Notes: generated by a model from the sequence alone, not told the origin. DNA of 64,000 nucleotides from Planctomycetes bacterium syqfu (GCA_020974905.1 CP087563.1:744001-808000); one strand, 5' to 3'. Positions 53,576 through 63,572 are shown, counted from the stretch's first letter. Made by a program: numbers and translations.

Positions 53576-54601
53576 ATGTCATCAGAAGTTGTTGTGCAAA
53601 CCCAGAACCTCACCAAGCGCTATGGTGACTTCACCCCGCTGGATGCGTTGACCATCAACGTGACCCGTGGCAGCATCCTGGGCTTCATCGGCCCCAACGG
53701 TGCAGGCAAAACCACCACCATCAAAATCCTCGTCGGACTCTCCAAACCCACCAGTGGTTCGGCGTCCATCGCTGGCGTGGATTGCGTCTCCGGCGCCAAG
53801 CAAATCAAGCACCTGGTCGGATACATGCCCGACACCTTTGGTGCATACGACAACATGCGTGTGCGGGAATACCTGGACTTCTTCGGTGCAGCGTTCAAAA
53901 TCCCACGCAAGCAACGTATGAAACGCATTGATGAAGTCATGGAGATCACCGGTTCGACGTACATGAAAGACCGCTACGTCGAAGCGCTCTCACATGGTAT
54001 GAAGCAGCGTTGTGCCATTGCACGCACGATGCTTCATGATCCGCAGGTGCTCATTCTTGACGAACCGGCTAACGGTCTTGACCCCAACGCCCGTATCGAC
54101 ATGCGTCAGATTCTTCTGCGTCTGGCGGACATGGGTAAGACGTTGATCGTCACCAGTCACATTCTCCCGGAACTGTCGCGCATTTGTGATACCGTTGCCA
54201 TCATCGCTTCGGGTAAGCTCCAGGCGTTCGGCACACTCACCGACATCATGCGGAATTTGAGCCAAAAGCGTCAATTTGAAATTCAATTGCTCAAGGGTGA
54301 AAACGTCGACAAGGTCACCGGTTTGGTGAAACAAGGTCTTGGCGAAGAAGCCGAAGTCGAAGCCTATGCTGCTGAAGCCATGGTCCGTATCACCACCACC
54401 CGCAGTGACGAAGACCTCACGCGTTTACTCAAGGCGCTGACCAAGATGGACCTGGGCATCTGCCAGTTCCGCGAAGTAGTTCAGGACCTTGAAGACGCGT
54501 TCCTCACCGTCACCGGCACAGGTCGCAAGGGTGCTCACGGCTTGGAGAAGGCATCAAGCCCGGTCCAGAATTACGCTAAGGCAGACACCGCAGCCGAGTG
54601 A
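53576..54601 (+). CDS. ABC transporter ATP-binding protein
   Basis: 341 residues. AGGAG precedes the ATG. Walker A GPNGAGKTTT, Q-loop GYMPDTFGAYDNMRVREY, signature LSHGMKQR, Walker B VLILDEPANGLDP, H-loop SHIL. An extra ~110-residue C-terminal domain follows (KGENVDKVTGLVKQGLGEEA...), as in DrrA/GldA/NatA-type ATPases. Pairs with the ABC-2 permease of the next gene. The 936-residue gene lies 58 bp upstream. Confidence 0.93.
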   Translation: MSSEVVVQTQNLTKRYGDFTPLDALTINVTRGSILGFIGPNGAGKTTTIKILVGLSKPTSGSASIAGVDCVSGAKQIKHLVGYMPDTFGAYDNMRVREYLDFFGAAFKIPRKQRMKRIDEVMEITGSTYMKDRYVEALSHGMKQRCAIARTMLHDPQVLILDEPANGLDPNARIDMRQILLRLADMGKTLIVTSHILPELSRICDTVAIIASGKLQAFGTLTDIMRNLSQKRQFEIQLLKGENVDKVTGLVKQGLGEEAEVEAYAAEAMVRITTTRSDEDLTRLLKALTKMDLGICQFREVVQDLEDAFLTVTGTGRKGAHGLEKASSPVQNYAKADTAAE

Positions 54602-54608
54602 CATCCCT

Positions 54609-54684
54609 GCACCGCATTAACATGCGGTGCTCTCATCAATGTGTCTTTTTTACTAGTCCTTAGTCCCTAGACGCTAGTCCCTAA
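54609..54684. repeat. Hairpin plus TAGTCCC units between ABC genes
   Basis: GCACCGCAT/ATGCGGTGC (54609-54617 with 54622-54630) is a perfect 9-bp stem, with a T-run only 15 bases later, so it may act as a weak terminator or mRNA stabiliser. CTAGTCCTTAGTCCCTAGAC-like units follow to 54684, resembling those at 19925-19958. The permease ATG comes three bases later and has no Shine-Dalgarno. Confidence 0.6.
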
Positions 54685-54686
54685 AT

Positions 54687-56354
54687 ATGATTTCAAACCC
54701 CATCATTCAACGCGAACTGCTTGGCATGCTCCGTACCCGGAAGGCTGTGATGATTCAGCTTCTGGTGGTGGCGGTGCTGGCAGCATTGGTCATCTTCCGT
54801 TGGCCAACCGATGCCATGGCCGATCACTCGGGTATGCAGGCTCAGCAGATTCTCCAACTCTTTGGTTACGGCCTGATGGTCAGCCTCGTCCTGCTTGCCC
54901 CGGTCTTCCCGGCAACGAGCATCGTCAAGGAAAAGAAAGCCGGGACACTGGCGCTGCTGCTCAACTCACCGATGAGTAGCTGGTCAATTTTCTTCGGCAA
55001 ACTCGTCGGCGTGGCAGGCTTCGTGATCATGCTCATTGTGCTGAGTACTCCTGCCGCCGCTGCGTGCATTGCCATGGGCGGCGTCAATCCATCCCAAATG
55101 CTCAGTCTCTATGGCATCCTGCTTTTGCTTGCACTGGAGTATGCTGCCATCGGGCTGCTGGTCAGCAGCTTTGCAGCGACACCCGACTCGGCGTTGCGTT
55201 TGACCTATGGCGTGGTGCTGTTCCTGGTGGTCATCACCCTCGGCCCCTACCAATTCTTCCAGGGCACTGTCAGCGGACCGTTGCTTGACCTGATCGTCTG
55301 GGTCCGCAGTTTGTCCCCGCTGCCTGCGGTGATGCAGCTCATGGGACATGGTGCTGTCGGATCACAGGGGATTACTTCGGATGTGAACTGGGTGATGCAA
55401 TTTGCCATTCTCTCGGGTGCGATCACGATCATCGCAGCCTGCTGGACCGCTTCACGATTTGGCTCGAAAATCTTCGATAAATCACGCGCCCAAGGCAAAA
55501 TCACCGACGAACAGAGCGCGCGTGTGCAGGCTTATCGCCGCATCATGTATCTGTGGTTCTTTGACCCGCAACGTCGCAGTGGCTTAATCGGTCGCTTCAC
55601 CAATCCCGTTCGCGTCAAGGAATTTCGCACGCGTAAATTCGGTCGTGCTCACTGGATTCTGCGACTCTTTGGTGTGTGTCTGATTCTCTCGCTGGGTCTG
55701 ATTTTCATGACCACGATGAGCACCATGAACTGGGGCGCTGCAACGCTTGGCGGAATCATCGTGCTCTTGCAGATGGCATTGATCGTGCTGGTCACCCCGT
55801 CTCTTGCCAGTGGCATTATCTGTGGTGAAATCGAAACCCGCAGTTGGCAACTGCTTCAGGCAACGCCGCTGTCCACGTTCACGATCGTCAAAGGCAAACT
55901 CACTTCCGCAGCGTTGACATTGATGCTGATGCTCATGGCAACCATGCCTGCCTATGCGACGCTTTACCTCATCGATGAGTCACTGCTGACACAGATCGCC
56001 AACACACTTGTCAGTTTGCTCCTGACTGCGATCATGGCTTTGATGGTCACCGCCTGCATCAGTTCACTGGTGAGTAAAACCTCCACTGCCACCGCAGTGA
56101 GTTACACCTTGCTCGTCGGCATCTTCCTTTTACCGATGCTGGTCTGGCTTGGATTGGATGCCCCGTTTACCCATGCCACCGTTGAAAAGGCATTGATGGT
56201 CAGTCCGCTTGCTGGCGCGTTGAAACTCATCGAGATGCCCCAGTTTGTGGACTTTGCGATCATTCCTTTTAACTGGTATCTGCTTGGCGGAATCAGCGTT
56301 ATTTCGTTTTTGATTATGGTGATTCGTACGTGGCAGCTTTCACGCCCGCGTTAA
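54687..56354 (+). CDS. ABC-2 type permease
   Basis: 555 residues with about 12 membrane helices in two halves. The first half (1-265: NPIIQRELLGMLRTRKAVMI, LVLLAPVFPATSIVKEKKAGT, LLNSPMSSWSIFFGKLVG) has the ABC-2 shape with the EKKAGTL-type coupling segment. The second half (about 315-555: LASGIICGEIETRSWQLLQATPLS) repeats it, so this is a fused double permease. It probably works with the ATPase at 53576-54601 to export an unknown substrate. Confidence 0.85.
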   Translation: MISNPIIQRELLGMLRTRKAVMIQLLVVAVLAALVIFRWPTDAMADHSGMQAQQILQLFGYGLMVSLVLLAPVFPATSIVKEKKAGTLALLLNSPMSSWSIFFGKLVGVAGFVIMLIVLSTPAAAACIAMGGVNPSQMLSLYGILLLLALEYAAIGLLVSSFAATPDSALRLTYGVVLFLVVITLGPYQFFQGTVSGPLLDLIVWVRSLSPLPAVMQLMGHGAVGSQGITSDVNWVMQFAILSGAITIIAACWTASRFGSKIFDKSRAQGKITDEQSARVQAYRRIMYLWFFDPQRRSGLIGRFTNPVRVKEFRTRKFGRAHWILRLFGVCLILSLGLIFMTTMSTMNWGAATLGGIIVLLQMALIVLVTPSLASGIICGEIETRSWQLLQATPLSTFTIVKGKLTSAALTLMLMLMATMPAYATLYLIDESLLTQIANTLVSLLLTAIMALMVTACISSLVSKTSTATAVSYTLLVGIFLLPMLVWLGLDAPFTHATVEKALMVSPLAGALKLIEMPQFVDFAIIPFNWYLLGGISVISFLIMVIRTWQLSRPR

Positions 56355-56374
56355 CTTTCAGGACCGTGCTATTC

Positions 56375-58158
56375 ATGAGAAGCCACCTTTTGACCGTATG
56401 TCTGTCCAGCTTACTGCTACTTGCCTACAGCAGCTTTGCCATGGCGCAGGCCTCCTTCGACACCGACCCGATCATTGATTGGCCGATGCGCGAAGATCCC
56501 AATCTCACGCCCCTTGAAGCTGAGCAAATTCTGCCACAGGAAGTCCACGATCTCTGGCTTAAGGCATTGAAGCAATCAGAACTCGAACTGCGTCTGCAAG
56601 TGGTCAAATCCATCAAGGATGCTGAAGAAAAACAGGTCAAAGGTCTGACTGAGATTTACGGCTCGCAACTGCGAGCTCTGGCTCAAAACAAGGACACCGT
56701 CAAACCGCTTGCCATGGCAGCCGTGCAGACACTGATTGCTTTGGATGACCAGGCAGCAGCGGACATTCTGCTCACGCATAACAAGACCGGCAAAACGGAT
56801 TGGGTGCTTCTCACCGACGCCACACTTGCCAAGTGGAAAGTCTCCGCTGCCGATGAGCTGTGGATCAGCCGTGCGACCAATCCTGCGATCAACTGGAGTG
56901 TCCGCCAATCCGCCTTGGTTCAACTGGCAATCACCGCGCCGGACAAAGCTCAAAGCCAACTCCGCCAATTAATCAGTGAAAAGTCGCTCAACCCCCTGCT
57001 CAAACTCGCCAGCGCAAGGCGCTTGGCAACATCGCCAAACGCGGTCTTGCTGGTGATGCAGCACGCTTGGCCAAAGGCGATCTGACCAGCCGGTTGATGG
57101 CGGTGGCATGTCTGAAATCCCATGACTCTGACGATGCTTTTGCAGTCGCCGTCAGCTTGATCACCAACAGCGATGAAGACCCGGCGGTGGTGCTTGCTGC
57201 CTGTGAATACCTGCTTGATGCCAGTCCTGAGAAATTGGTCAATCATGCCAGCATGCTGATCAAAAACCGTGATGCTTCGATTCGTCGTGTCGCTGCCCAA
57301 TGTCTGGTCAAGCAGATCACCCCATCACGCATCTCACCGTTGGCAAGCCTGCTTGCTGATGCTCACCCGCAAACACGCGTGCAGGTTCGCAATGATCTGA
57401 TTGAACTTGCCAAGCAGGACAACCTGGCGTCTCCCATCAAACAGGCTGCATTGAACGTACTCAAACAATCCGCATGGGAAGGTCAGGAACAGGCTGCCAT
57501 CGTGTTGGGCAAGTTGGATGTCAAAACCGCGGTCACGGATTTGTTTGATGTCCTCAAATCCGCAGAGCGTGAAGAAGCACGCATCGCTGCCGCCGCTGCC
57601 ATTCGTTGGCTGAATGTCTCGGACATGCGCGAACCCATCTTCACGTATTGCCAAACCTTGTTTAACGGCATGAAAAAGAACTTGATCTCACCCCATGCCC
57701 TGGAGTTGGCCCAGTTGATCCAATGGTTGGGCGATATCCAATACGAACCGGCAACCGACTTCTTCATTGAGTTCATCCCCAAGAACATCTGCCCGTCTCA
57801 AACGCGCGAAGCAGCGGTCTGGGCGATTGGCAAGATCGGTCCCAATGACAAGACCAAAAAGTTGAACAACAAACTCATGGGGCGTGTCAAAGATACCAAC
57901 GAGATGAATCCTGAGAGCACGGATGTCCAGGTCGCTGCCATGGTCACACTGGTTCGCCTGGGTCAAGCCCGATTACTCTCAAGCATTTTCAACACATCGT
58001 CTGACAGCATGATGATGCTCGATCCCCAAGTCGTGGAAATGTGTCAAGCCTGGGCTGAGTCTCTTGAAGATGGCAAAACCTTTGTGGCACCCAAGCCCGA
58101 TCCGGCAATCCTCTCAGGCTGGTATCTGCAACCTGATAAAATGCCCAGCAGTGATTGA
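56375..58158 (+). pseudogene. HEAT-repeat exported protein split by a frameshift
   Basis: The first frame (ATG 56375, signal peptide LLTVCLSSLLLLAYSSFAMAQ) reads HEAT-like helices to LLKLASARRLATS near 57030 and then drifts to a stop at 57085. The second frame runs to 58158 and contains clear HEAT units (ALGNIAKRGLAGDAARLAKG, IRRVAAQCLVKQI, AAIRWLNVSDM). In sequence around 57013-57027 the two frames overlap, with AGCGCAAGGCGCTTGGCAAC readable both ways. One base change would give an intact exported protein of about 594 residues, probably a scaffold for the ABC system encoded upstream. It is either a recent mutation or a sequence error. Confidence 0.65.
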
Positions 58159-58189
58159 GATTTTCGAAAGTTAGTTCAGAAGTTTGACC

Positions 58190-58600
58190 ATGGCCCAGAA
58201 TAAAATCGCCCCTGATCCTGATAAAGTTATCGAAGTTCCGATTCGCGTCCGCTACTGCGAATGCGACCCGATGAATGTCGCCCATCACAGTTCCTATGCC
58301 GTCTGGCTTGAGATTGCCCGCACGGATATGCTTCGTCGTGATGGGACATCCTATGCCAAACTCGAAGAAGCAGGCACCTATTTCGTGGTCGCCCGTTTGA
58401 GTATCCGTTATCGCAAACCAGCCAGGTACGATGACGATCTGACCGTCCGCTGCTGGATCGACACCTGCTCCGGCGCCAAGTTGGATCATGCCTACGAAAT
58501 CAAGCGTGGCAAAGACCTCATCGCCACCGCCGAAACCACGCTGGTCTGTGTCAACAAGCATGGCAATATCCAACCCATCCCCAGCGGCGCGGTGAGTTGA
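58190..58600 (+). CDS. Acyl-CoA thioesterase (4HBT/YbgC-like hot-dog fold)
   Basis: 136 residues. VRYCECDPMNVAHHSSYAVWLEIARTDML is the hot-dog signature with the catalytic Asp in the CDPMNVAHH loop (YbgC-type D-x-N-x-H). The rest of the fold follows (RYRKPARYDDDLTVRCWI, ATAETTLVCVNKHG). It hydrolyses acyl-CoA thioesters, usually short or aromatic. In-frame ATG at 58190. Follows the HEAT gene by 31 bp. Confidence 0.85.
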   Translation: MAQNKIAPDPDKVIEVPIRVRYCECDPMNVAHHSSYAVWLEIARTDMLRRDGTSYAKLEEAGTYFVVARLSIRYRKPARYDDDLTVRCWIDTCSGAKLDHAYEIKRGKDLIATAETTLVCVNKHGNIQPIPSGAVS

Positions 58601-58628
58601 TGCACCTTTCAAATTCACGGATCAAACC

Positions 58629-59660
58629 ATGAAACAAGCACGTTATCCATTGGCAATTCTGGTTGTCGGTTGTCTGCTAGGCATGTTGACATCGGTACAT
58701 GCACAAACATCAACCCAATCTGATCGCAAGACACAAGACAAAAACATCATGGCCAATCAACCCACGATCAAAGACCTGGCTTACGGTGAAAATGAACGTC
58801 AGGTGATGGATGTGTATCTGGCAGACAGTGACACCCCCACGCCCTGTGTTCTGCACATTCATGGCGGCGGTTGGTTGGGTGGTGACAAAACCAAATTCTC
58901 ATTACCCGGTGGTCCCAAGGCATTACTCAAAAACGGCATCTCGGTGGTGTCGATCAACTACCGTTATCTCAAACAGACCATCGTCAATTCAGGCAGTACC
59001 CGTGGCACTGGGTCGACGTTACCGCGTGGCGATTATCCCACCCCGCCGGTGAAAGTACCCTTGGATGATGCAGCACGGGCGATGCAGTTTGTGCGACATC
59101 ACGCCAAGCAATGGAACATCAATCCTGATCGCATCGCGGTGACCGGGGGCTCAGCGGGAGCGTGCTCCTCACTGTGGCTTGCGTTTCATGATGACCTGGC
59201 TGATCCAACGTCGGATGATCCGATTGCCCGTCAATCCACCAAGCCGTTCTGTGCTGCAACCATCGGTGCGCAGACCACGCTTGATCCGGTTCAGATTTTG
59301 GAGTGGATGCCCAATGCCACCTATGGCGGACATGCGTTTGGATATGTCTGGGATCACAGCGATCACACCGTTGAAATCCGCAGCTTTCTCAAGGATCGTG
59401 ATGCTATCTTGCCATGGATCAAAAACTATTCACCCTACGAATTGGTGACCCAAGACGATCCGCCTGTGTACCTGTTTTATGGCAACACCCCCGCCAAAGG
59501 TCAAGCACAGAAAGACCCGACACACAGCGCCAACTATGGTCAGTTACTTGCTGAAAAGCTCGAAGCCCTGGGCTTGGAATATGAGTTGGTTCACAAAGGT
59601 GTCCAACAGCCCAAGCACAAAAACACCACGGAGTATCTGATCGCCAAACTCAAGCAGTGA
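58629..59660 (+). CDS. Exported alpha/beta-hydrolase, esterase-lipase type
   Basis: 343 residues with a signal peptide (YPLAILVVGCLLGMLTSVHA). The hydrolase core has VLHIHGGGWLGGDK (oxyanion HGGG), the nucleophile elbow VTGGSAGACSS (Ser within GGSAG) and candidate Asp/His near the C-terminus (DDPPVYLFYGN ... VHKGVQQPKHKN). Related to BD-FAE and arylesterase families. Likely acts on plant or algal ester bonds in the periplasm. Only a weak GGA precedes the ATG. Confidence 0.85.
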   Translation: MKQARYPLAILVVGCLLGMLTSVHAQTSTQSDRKTQDKNIMANQPTIKDLAYGENERQVMDVYLADSDTPTPCVLHIHGGGWLGGDKTKFSLPGGPKALLKNGISVVSINYRYLKQTIVNSGSTRGTGSTLPRGDYPTPPVKVPLDDAARAMQFVRHHAKQWNINPDRIAVTGGSAGACSSLWLAFHDDLADPTSDDPIARQSTKPFCAATIGAQTTLDPVQILEWMPNATYGGHAFGYVWDHSDHTVEIRSFLKDRDAILPWIKNYSPYELVTQDDPPVYLFYGNTPAKGQAQKDPTHSANYGQLLAEKLEALGLEYELVHKGVQQPKHKNTTEYLIAKLKQ

Positions 59661-59897
59661 TGTCTAACTGATCAGAACAATTCATCAGCTTTTTACCTCC
59701 TCGTCCATCAAAATGAATATTGACAGTGTGACTATCTCATTTGAAAATCAACTCAGTTAATGGAGAGTCCACTCTTCGTTTTTTTTCAATTCAAACGTGA
59801 CGAACAATCATTTCCGGGGGTCTGTGGCAATACCCGCTCGCCTTGACTTCCCTTTCGCGTTCGAACACCTGAGCGGACATTCCAGCGACAGGAGAAT

Positions 59898-60629
59898 TTG
59901 ATGTTCACCAAACAACCGTGTGATCTGCTCGATGCCACCGCGGTATGTGATGTTGATCGTGTAAAAAAGTTGGTCGATGCTGGTGCGAATGTGAATCAAG
60001 GGGATGGGTATGACACGCCCTTGGGTGGCTGCATTGGTGTGACATGGGATAAGGATATTGACAAACAAAGCAGTGATGCAGCACAGGTGCAGATCATTGA
60101 CTACTTACTTGAACATGGTGCTGACCCGAATCTGCCAGCGTATGGCGGTCACACACCCGTTTCACTGATGGCCTTTCACGCCAAGCCAGCAGCACTCAAA
60201 CGACTGCTTGAAGGTGGTGGTGATCCGAATCTTGCTCACCCAAAAACCAGTGAAACCCCATTGCATTCGGTGACAGGTAAGGCATGGAATCCCGGTGCCA
60301 ACGAATGTGTCAAACTGCTGCTTGATGCCGGAGCCAATCCCAATGCACAAGCTGCGGTGGGTGTCGAAACGGACCATTTCTGGCGTGACATCTGTGTGGT
60401 CGGCGAAACCCCATTGCACCGCGCCGCAGCGTATGGTGATGAAGAAATGATCCGTCTACTCATTGAAGCCGGTGCCGACCCAAGCATCAAAGACAGCCGT
60501 GGTGAATCGGCATTGACATGGTTTAGCCGACATCAACGTGACAAGCCACACGTGCGAGTTGATGCCAAAGCAATGGTGTATCTTGGATATGGCAAATGGA
60601 CGGATTCGCTTAAGGCGTTTGAAAAATAA
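59898..60629 (+). CDS. Ankyrin-repeat protein
   Basis: 243 residues. AGGAG six bases upstream. At least five ankyrin units are seen, among them VCDVDRVKKLVDAGANVNQGDG, IIDYLLEHGADPNLPAYGGHTPV, LKRLLEGGGDPN, CVKLLLDAGANPNAQAAVG and MIRLLIEAGADPSIKDSRGESA. No signal peptide and no enzyme domain. Likely a cytosolic protein-binding scaffold. The next gene starts four bases after its stop. Confidence 0.88.
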   Translation: MMFTKQPCDLLDATAVCDVDRVKKLVDAGANVNQGDGYDTPLGGCIGVTWDKDIDKQSSDAAQVQIIDYLLEHGADPNLPAYGGHTPVSLMAFHAKPAALKRLLEGGGDPNLAHPKTSETPLHSVTGKAWNPGANECVKLLLDAGANPNAQAAVGVETDHFWRDICVVGETPLHRAAAYGDEEMIRLLIEAGADPSIKDSRGESALTWFSRHQRDKPHVRVDAKAMVYLGYGKWTDSLKAFEK

Positions 60630-60633
60630 GAAG

Positions 60634-61125
60634 ATGAACATGATGTTTAAAAATATCTTTCTAGCAATCAAAACGTTGGTTTTATTGACAATCTTCGCTT
60701 GTGTTATCGTCGGATGCTGTCATCACATATCATCCCCCCCATCGAAGTCAGAAACCAAGTCAAACGCGTCGGCCGATGGCTTGGACGATGCAATGCACGA
60801 CATTGAAGTATTAAAGACCGAACTTCAAACGATGTCACCGGAGCAACTCATTGCTGCTTTCAAACCCGACGGACCAAAACGATATGGCGGGTACGATTAC
60901 TACTACAACGACATGGCCAATCGTGCCATTCGCGACGAACTTGAAAACCGGGGCGCCGCAGCGTTACCTGTTCTTAAAAAACATGACAAAGATTCAACGA
61001 ATCTTTGGCAAGGCATTAACGGTCCCGGTTTTTATACGATTGGCTATGTGTGTCGAGAACTAATCCAGCAACTGGATTCAGTACAAACATCTGCCCCGGA
61101 ACTCAATCATACAGTTGTCCCCTGA
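60634..61125 (+). CDS. Small lipoprotein, function unknown
   Basis: 163 residues from the ATG at 60634. N-terminal membrane segment (FLAIKTLVLLTIFACVIVGC) ends in a Cys pair that could be lipidated (VIVGC). A Ser/Lys-rich linker and a soluble domain with YGGYDYYYNDMANRAIRDEL, AAALPVLKKHDKDS follow; HEAT-like short helices are possible. No family recognised. Immediately follows the ankyrin gene. Confidence 0.6.
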   Translation: MNMMFKNIFLAIKTLVLLTIFACVIVGCCHHISSPPSKSETKSNASADGLDDAMHDIEVLKTELQTMSPEQLIAAFKPDGPKRYGGYDYYYNDMANRAIRDELENRGAAALPVLKKHDKDSTNLWQGINGPGFYTIGYVCRELIQQLDSVQTSAPELNHTVVP

Positions 61126-61145
61126 AGTCATAACAGGACTCGAAT

Positions 61146-61622
61146 GTGCAAAATATCTCTTTCATGCATTGTGACTTATTGCAGTTCATTGTTGCATTAC
61201 TGATTCTGACAGCAGTCGGATGTACACCAAACATTCAACAGAAATCACCGGTCTATACGCACGATCTGCTTGAACAGGGAAGGTATCTTGAAGCGATACA
61301 ATTACTACCCCAACGCATGAATGAATGGCATATCCGCGAAAAAGAAATAGGTCATTCCTTCGAAGGTGCAGCAGGTTTTGAGTATCACAAAGTCATGCAA
61401 ATGATTGCGGAGAAAGGTGCCCGTGATTGGGGGAGAATTCTTGAAGACCCTGAAATTCCATACGAATACAAAACTGATTTAATTTTCGAAATTCTGGAAA
61501 GCAAGCTAGGCAAAGGCGCCATCTATCTGGGTAATTCCAACAACTGGATTGTACCTCGCTATGCACCGATTGACTTGAATACACAGATGATTTCATTTCC
61601 TGAATCAGAAGACCGTCAATAG
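61146..61622 (+). CDS. Small lipoprotein, function unknown
   Basis: 158 residues from a GTG at 61146 with AGGA seven bases upstream. The hydrophobic segment (LLQFIVALLILTAVGC) ends in a lipobox Cys. The mature part has LLEQGRYLEAIQLLPQRMNE, a TPR-like helix pair, and VMQMIAEKGARDWGRIL. No family recognised. Probably one operon with the preceding lipoprotein (gap 20 bp). Confidence 0.6.
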   Translation: MQNISFMHCDLLQFIVALLILTAVGCTPNIQQKSPVYTHDLLEQGRYLEAIQLLPQRMNEWHIREKEIGHSFEGAAGFEYHKVMQMIAEKGARDWGRILEDPEIPYEYKTDLIFEILESKLGKGAIYLGNSNNWIVPRYAPIDLNTQMISFPESEDRQ

Positions 61623-61679
61623 ATGCAAGAATTCAACCTATGAAAGCATTTTGGACAAGATAAAACCCGAGAAGGATCA

Positions 61680-63197
61680 TCACATCGAATCACGTGTCGA
61701 AACGATCTCGGTGGTTTTGTGATCGGCATCTTCGGGGTTGTAGATGAGGATGCGATTCTTGCCGGTGTTCTTGGCGCGGTAGAGTGCGTGGTCGGCTTTA
61801 GCGAGCATGAGTTCTGAGTCCAAGAGTTCACCTGCGGACTTGATGGCAATGCCCATACTCAAAGTGACCTTGTCGATCATGTCCTTGTGTTGATGGAGCA
61901 GTTGACGGATTTGTTTATCGAACTGTTCACGGATACGTACGGCAACGGTGACCGCAATGTCCTCGTTGGCTTGAGGCAAGACAACAACGAACTCGTCACC
62001 CCCGTATCGCCCTGCCACGTCGGAGTTACGACAGGATAAGCTCAGTGCCTTGGCGGTGGCGCAGAGGACTTCATCACCCATTTGATGACCGAGTGTGTCA
62101 TTGATGAGTTTAAAGCCGTCCATGTCAAGCATGATGCAGGCAAGGTCCTGATTGTAGTGTTCGGCTTTGAGGAAGCAGCGTTTGAGTGTCTTGCCAATCT
62201 CACGGCGATTCGCAAGACCGGTGAGGGAATCGGTTGCAGCCAGCGATTCGAACTGCTTGACGGTTTGAGCGAGTTGATGATTAAGGCGTTCGAGTTCGTG
62301 GGTGCGTTCGACCACTTTGTGTTCGAGTTGTTCGTGGAGTTTGTCCTGGATGTCCTGATGTGTTCTCAGACGACTGATCATCAGGTGGAAGGCTTTGTTA
62401 AGTAAGCCGATTTCGTCGGAACGATGGATATCGTGAACGGTAGGATAATGCCCCTCTGCCATGGCAATGCTGGCATCGATAATCTGGTTAAGCGGCCTGA
62501 TCTGAATGCGCACCATCAGCAGGACGATGGGGATGATGACCACACAGACCAACAGTGCAGCACTGATCTGAATACTGCGAAGGTAGACGAGGGTCTGGGG
62601 CAAGGTGCGATCGGAAACCGCTACAGTGAGATAGCCAAGCAATTGGCGCGGGCCTTTGAGTTCAATGCCCTGGTCTGGTGAATCGACAATGGTCGGTCGA
62701 TGCCAGATGGGCACGCGTGAGACAGCCATTTCACCATGTTTGCCAAGCATCACAGGTTGTGTGATGGGCACCATGAGATTCTCCCCTGAAGCATCGAGCC
62801 ACTTCTGATATTCCATCCATTCCTGTGCCTGAATGGCTTTGCGATACACCAGATGCTGGGTGGGATCATTGATGATGATAAACGAGAGGCGCTGATCAAG
62901 ATTAAAACCTGAAATACGGGCATTGATGGCTCGTTCGGTTGGCATTTGGCCATCCGCTGCCAACTGATCAGACAACGCCACCGCCAGCAATTGGACATTG
63001 CGAGCGTGATGCTGATTCATGGCATTACGCGTCAGGCTATTAATCCAACTCACACAGATCAACGTCGGCAGGACTGCCACAAGAACCGTCAGGACCAGGA
63101 GCTTATGCTGCAAGGAAACACGCGGCCGCGTGGCAAAGGACACCGTCTGTGTCCGGGAATCATTCGGATTGACCGGGGCTGTTTGGCTCATCGTCAA
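61680..63197 (-). CDS. Membrane diguanylate cyclase (GGDEF with HAMP)
   Basis: 505 residues. N-terminal helix (about 30-50, LLVLTVLVAVLPTLICVSWI), a periplasmic sensor domain (about 55-215), a second helix (ISAALLVCVVIIPIVLLMVRIQ), a HAMP (about 230-280), a coiled coil, then GGDEF (about 330-480). The active site GGDEF (about 399-403) is intact, and RNSD upstream in RNSDVAGRYGGDEF forms the product-inhibition I-site. It makes cyclic di-GMP from two GTP in response to a periplasmic signal. Stands alone on the minus strand. Confidence 0.93.
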   Translation of the reverse strand: MTMSQTAPVNPNDSRTQTVSFATRPRVSLQHKLLVLTVLVAVLPTLICVSWINSLTRNAMNQHHARNVQLLAVALSDQLAADGQMPTERAINARISGFNLDQRLSFIIINDPTQHLVYRKAIQAQEWMEYQKWLDASGENLMVPITQPVMLGKHGEMAVSRVPIWHRPTIVDSPDQGIELKGPRQLLGYLTVAVSDRTLPQTLVYLRSIQISAALLVCVVIIPIVLLMVRIQIRPLNQIIDASIAMAEGHYPTVHDIHRSDEIGLLNKAFHLMISRLRTHQDIQDKLHEQLEHKVVERTHELERLNHQLAQTVKQFESLAATDSLTGLANRREIGKTLKRCFLKAEHYNQDLACIMLDMDGFKLINDTLGHQMGDEVLCATAKALSLSCRNSDVAGRYGGDEFVVVLPQANEDIAVTVAVRIREQFDKQIRQLLHQHKDMIDKVTLSMGIAIKSAGELLDSELMLAKADHALYRAKNTGKNRILIYNPEDADHKTTEIVSTRDSM

Positions 63198-63522
63198 CGG
63201 TTACATCGTCCGAAAAAATTCACGGCCTTAGCGGGTTATCCCCCATATCCGACTGAACATGACAATCCTGATCGTTACGTTCGGCACCACCAACCCAACC
63301 GACAAGATGTCCGGATTGAATGACAATATTGTCGGATGATGGATTTGTTTTCGGAGTTGGTGAATTCATGCCAGACATTGATCAAGCCATTGACGGCAGC
63401 GAGGGTCTGAACAGGTTATTTTTCCCAAAATGATGGCATGCCGGGCATCGCTGTGACAGATGAAGTTGGTGCTTGCTGTGTTTTTTATCTTCTGTTTCCA
63501 ATGGTTTAGAGCAGGGGACGTT

Positions 63523-63572
63523 GTTTGTGGAGTCCGATATAAACCTTGCCTGTCACTGTATAATCCACAAAC
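63523..63572 (+). promoter_or_regulatory. Candidate promoter and operator for the TetR gene
   Basis: GTTTGTGGA (63523-63531) and its exact reverse complement TCCACAAAC (63564-63572) are centred 41 bp apart, near four helical turns. A perfect TATAAT (63559-63564) abuts the right arm. This is a likely autoregulatory operator of the TetR gene 80 bp downstream. The remaining part of the 455-bp gap 63198-63652 shows only a GACAATATTGTC palindrome near 63321-63332 and no gene. Confidence 0.45.
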
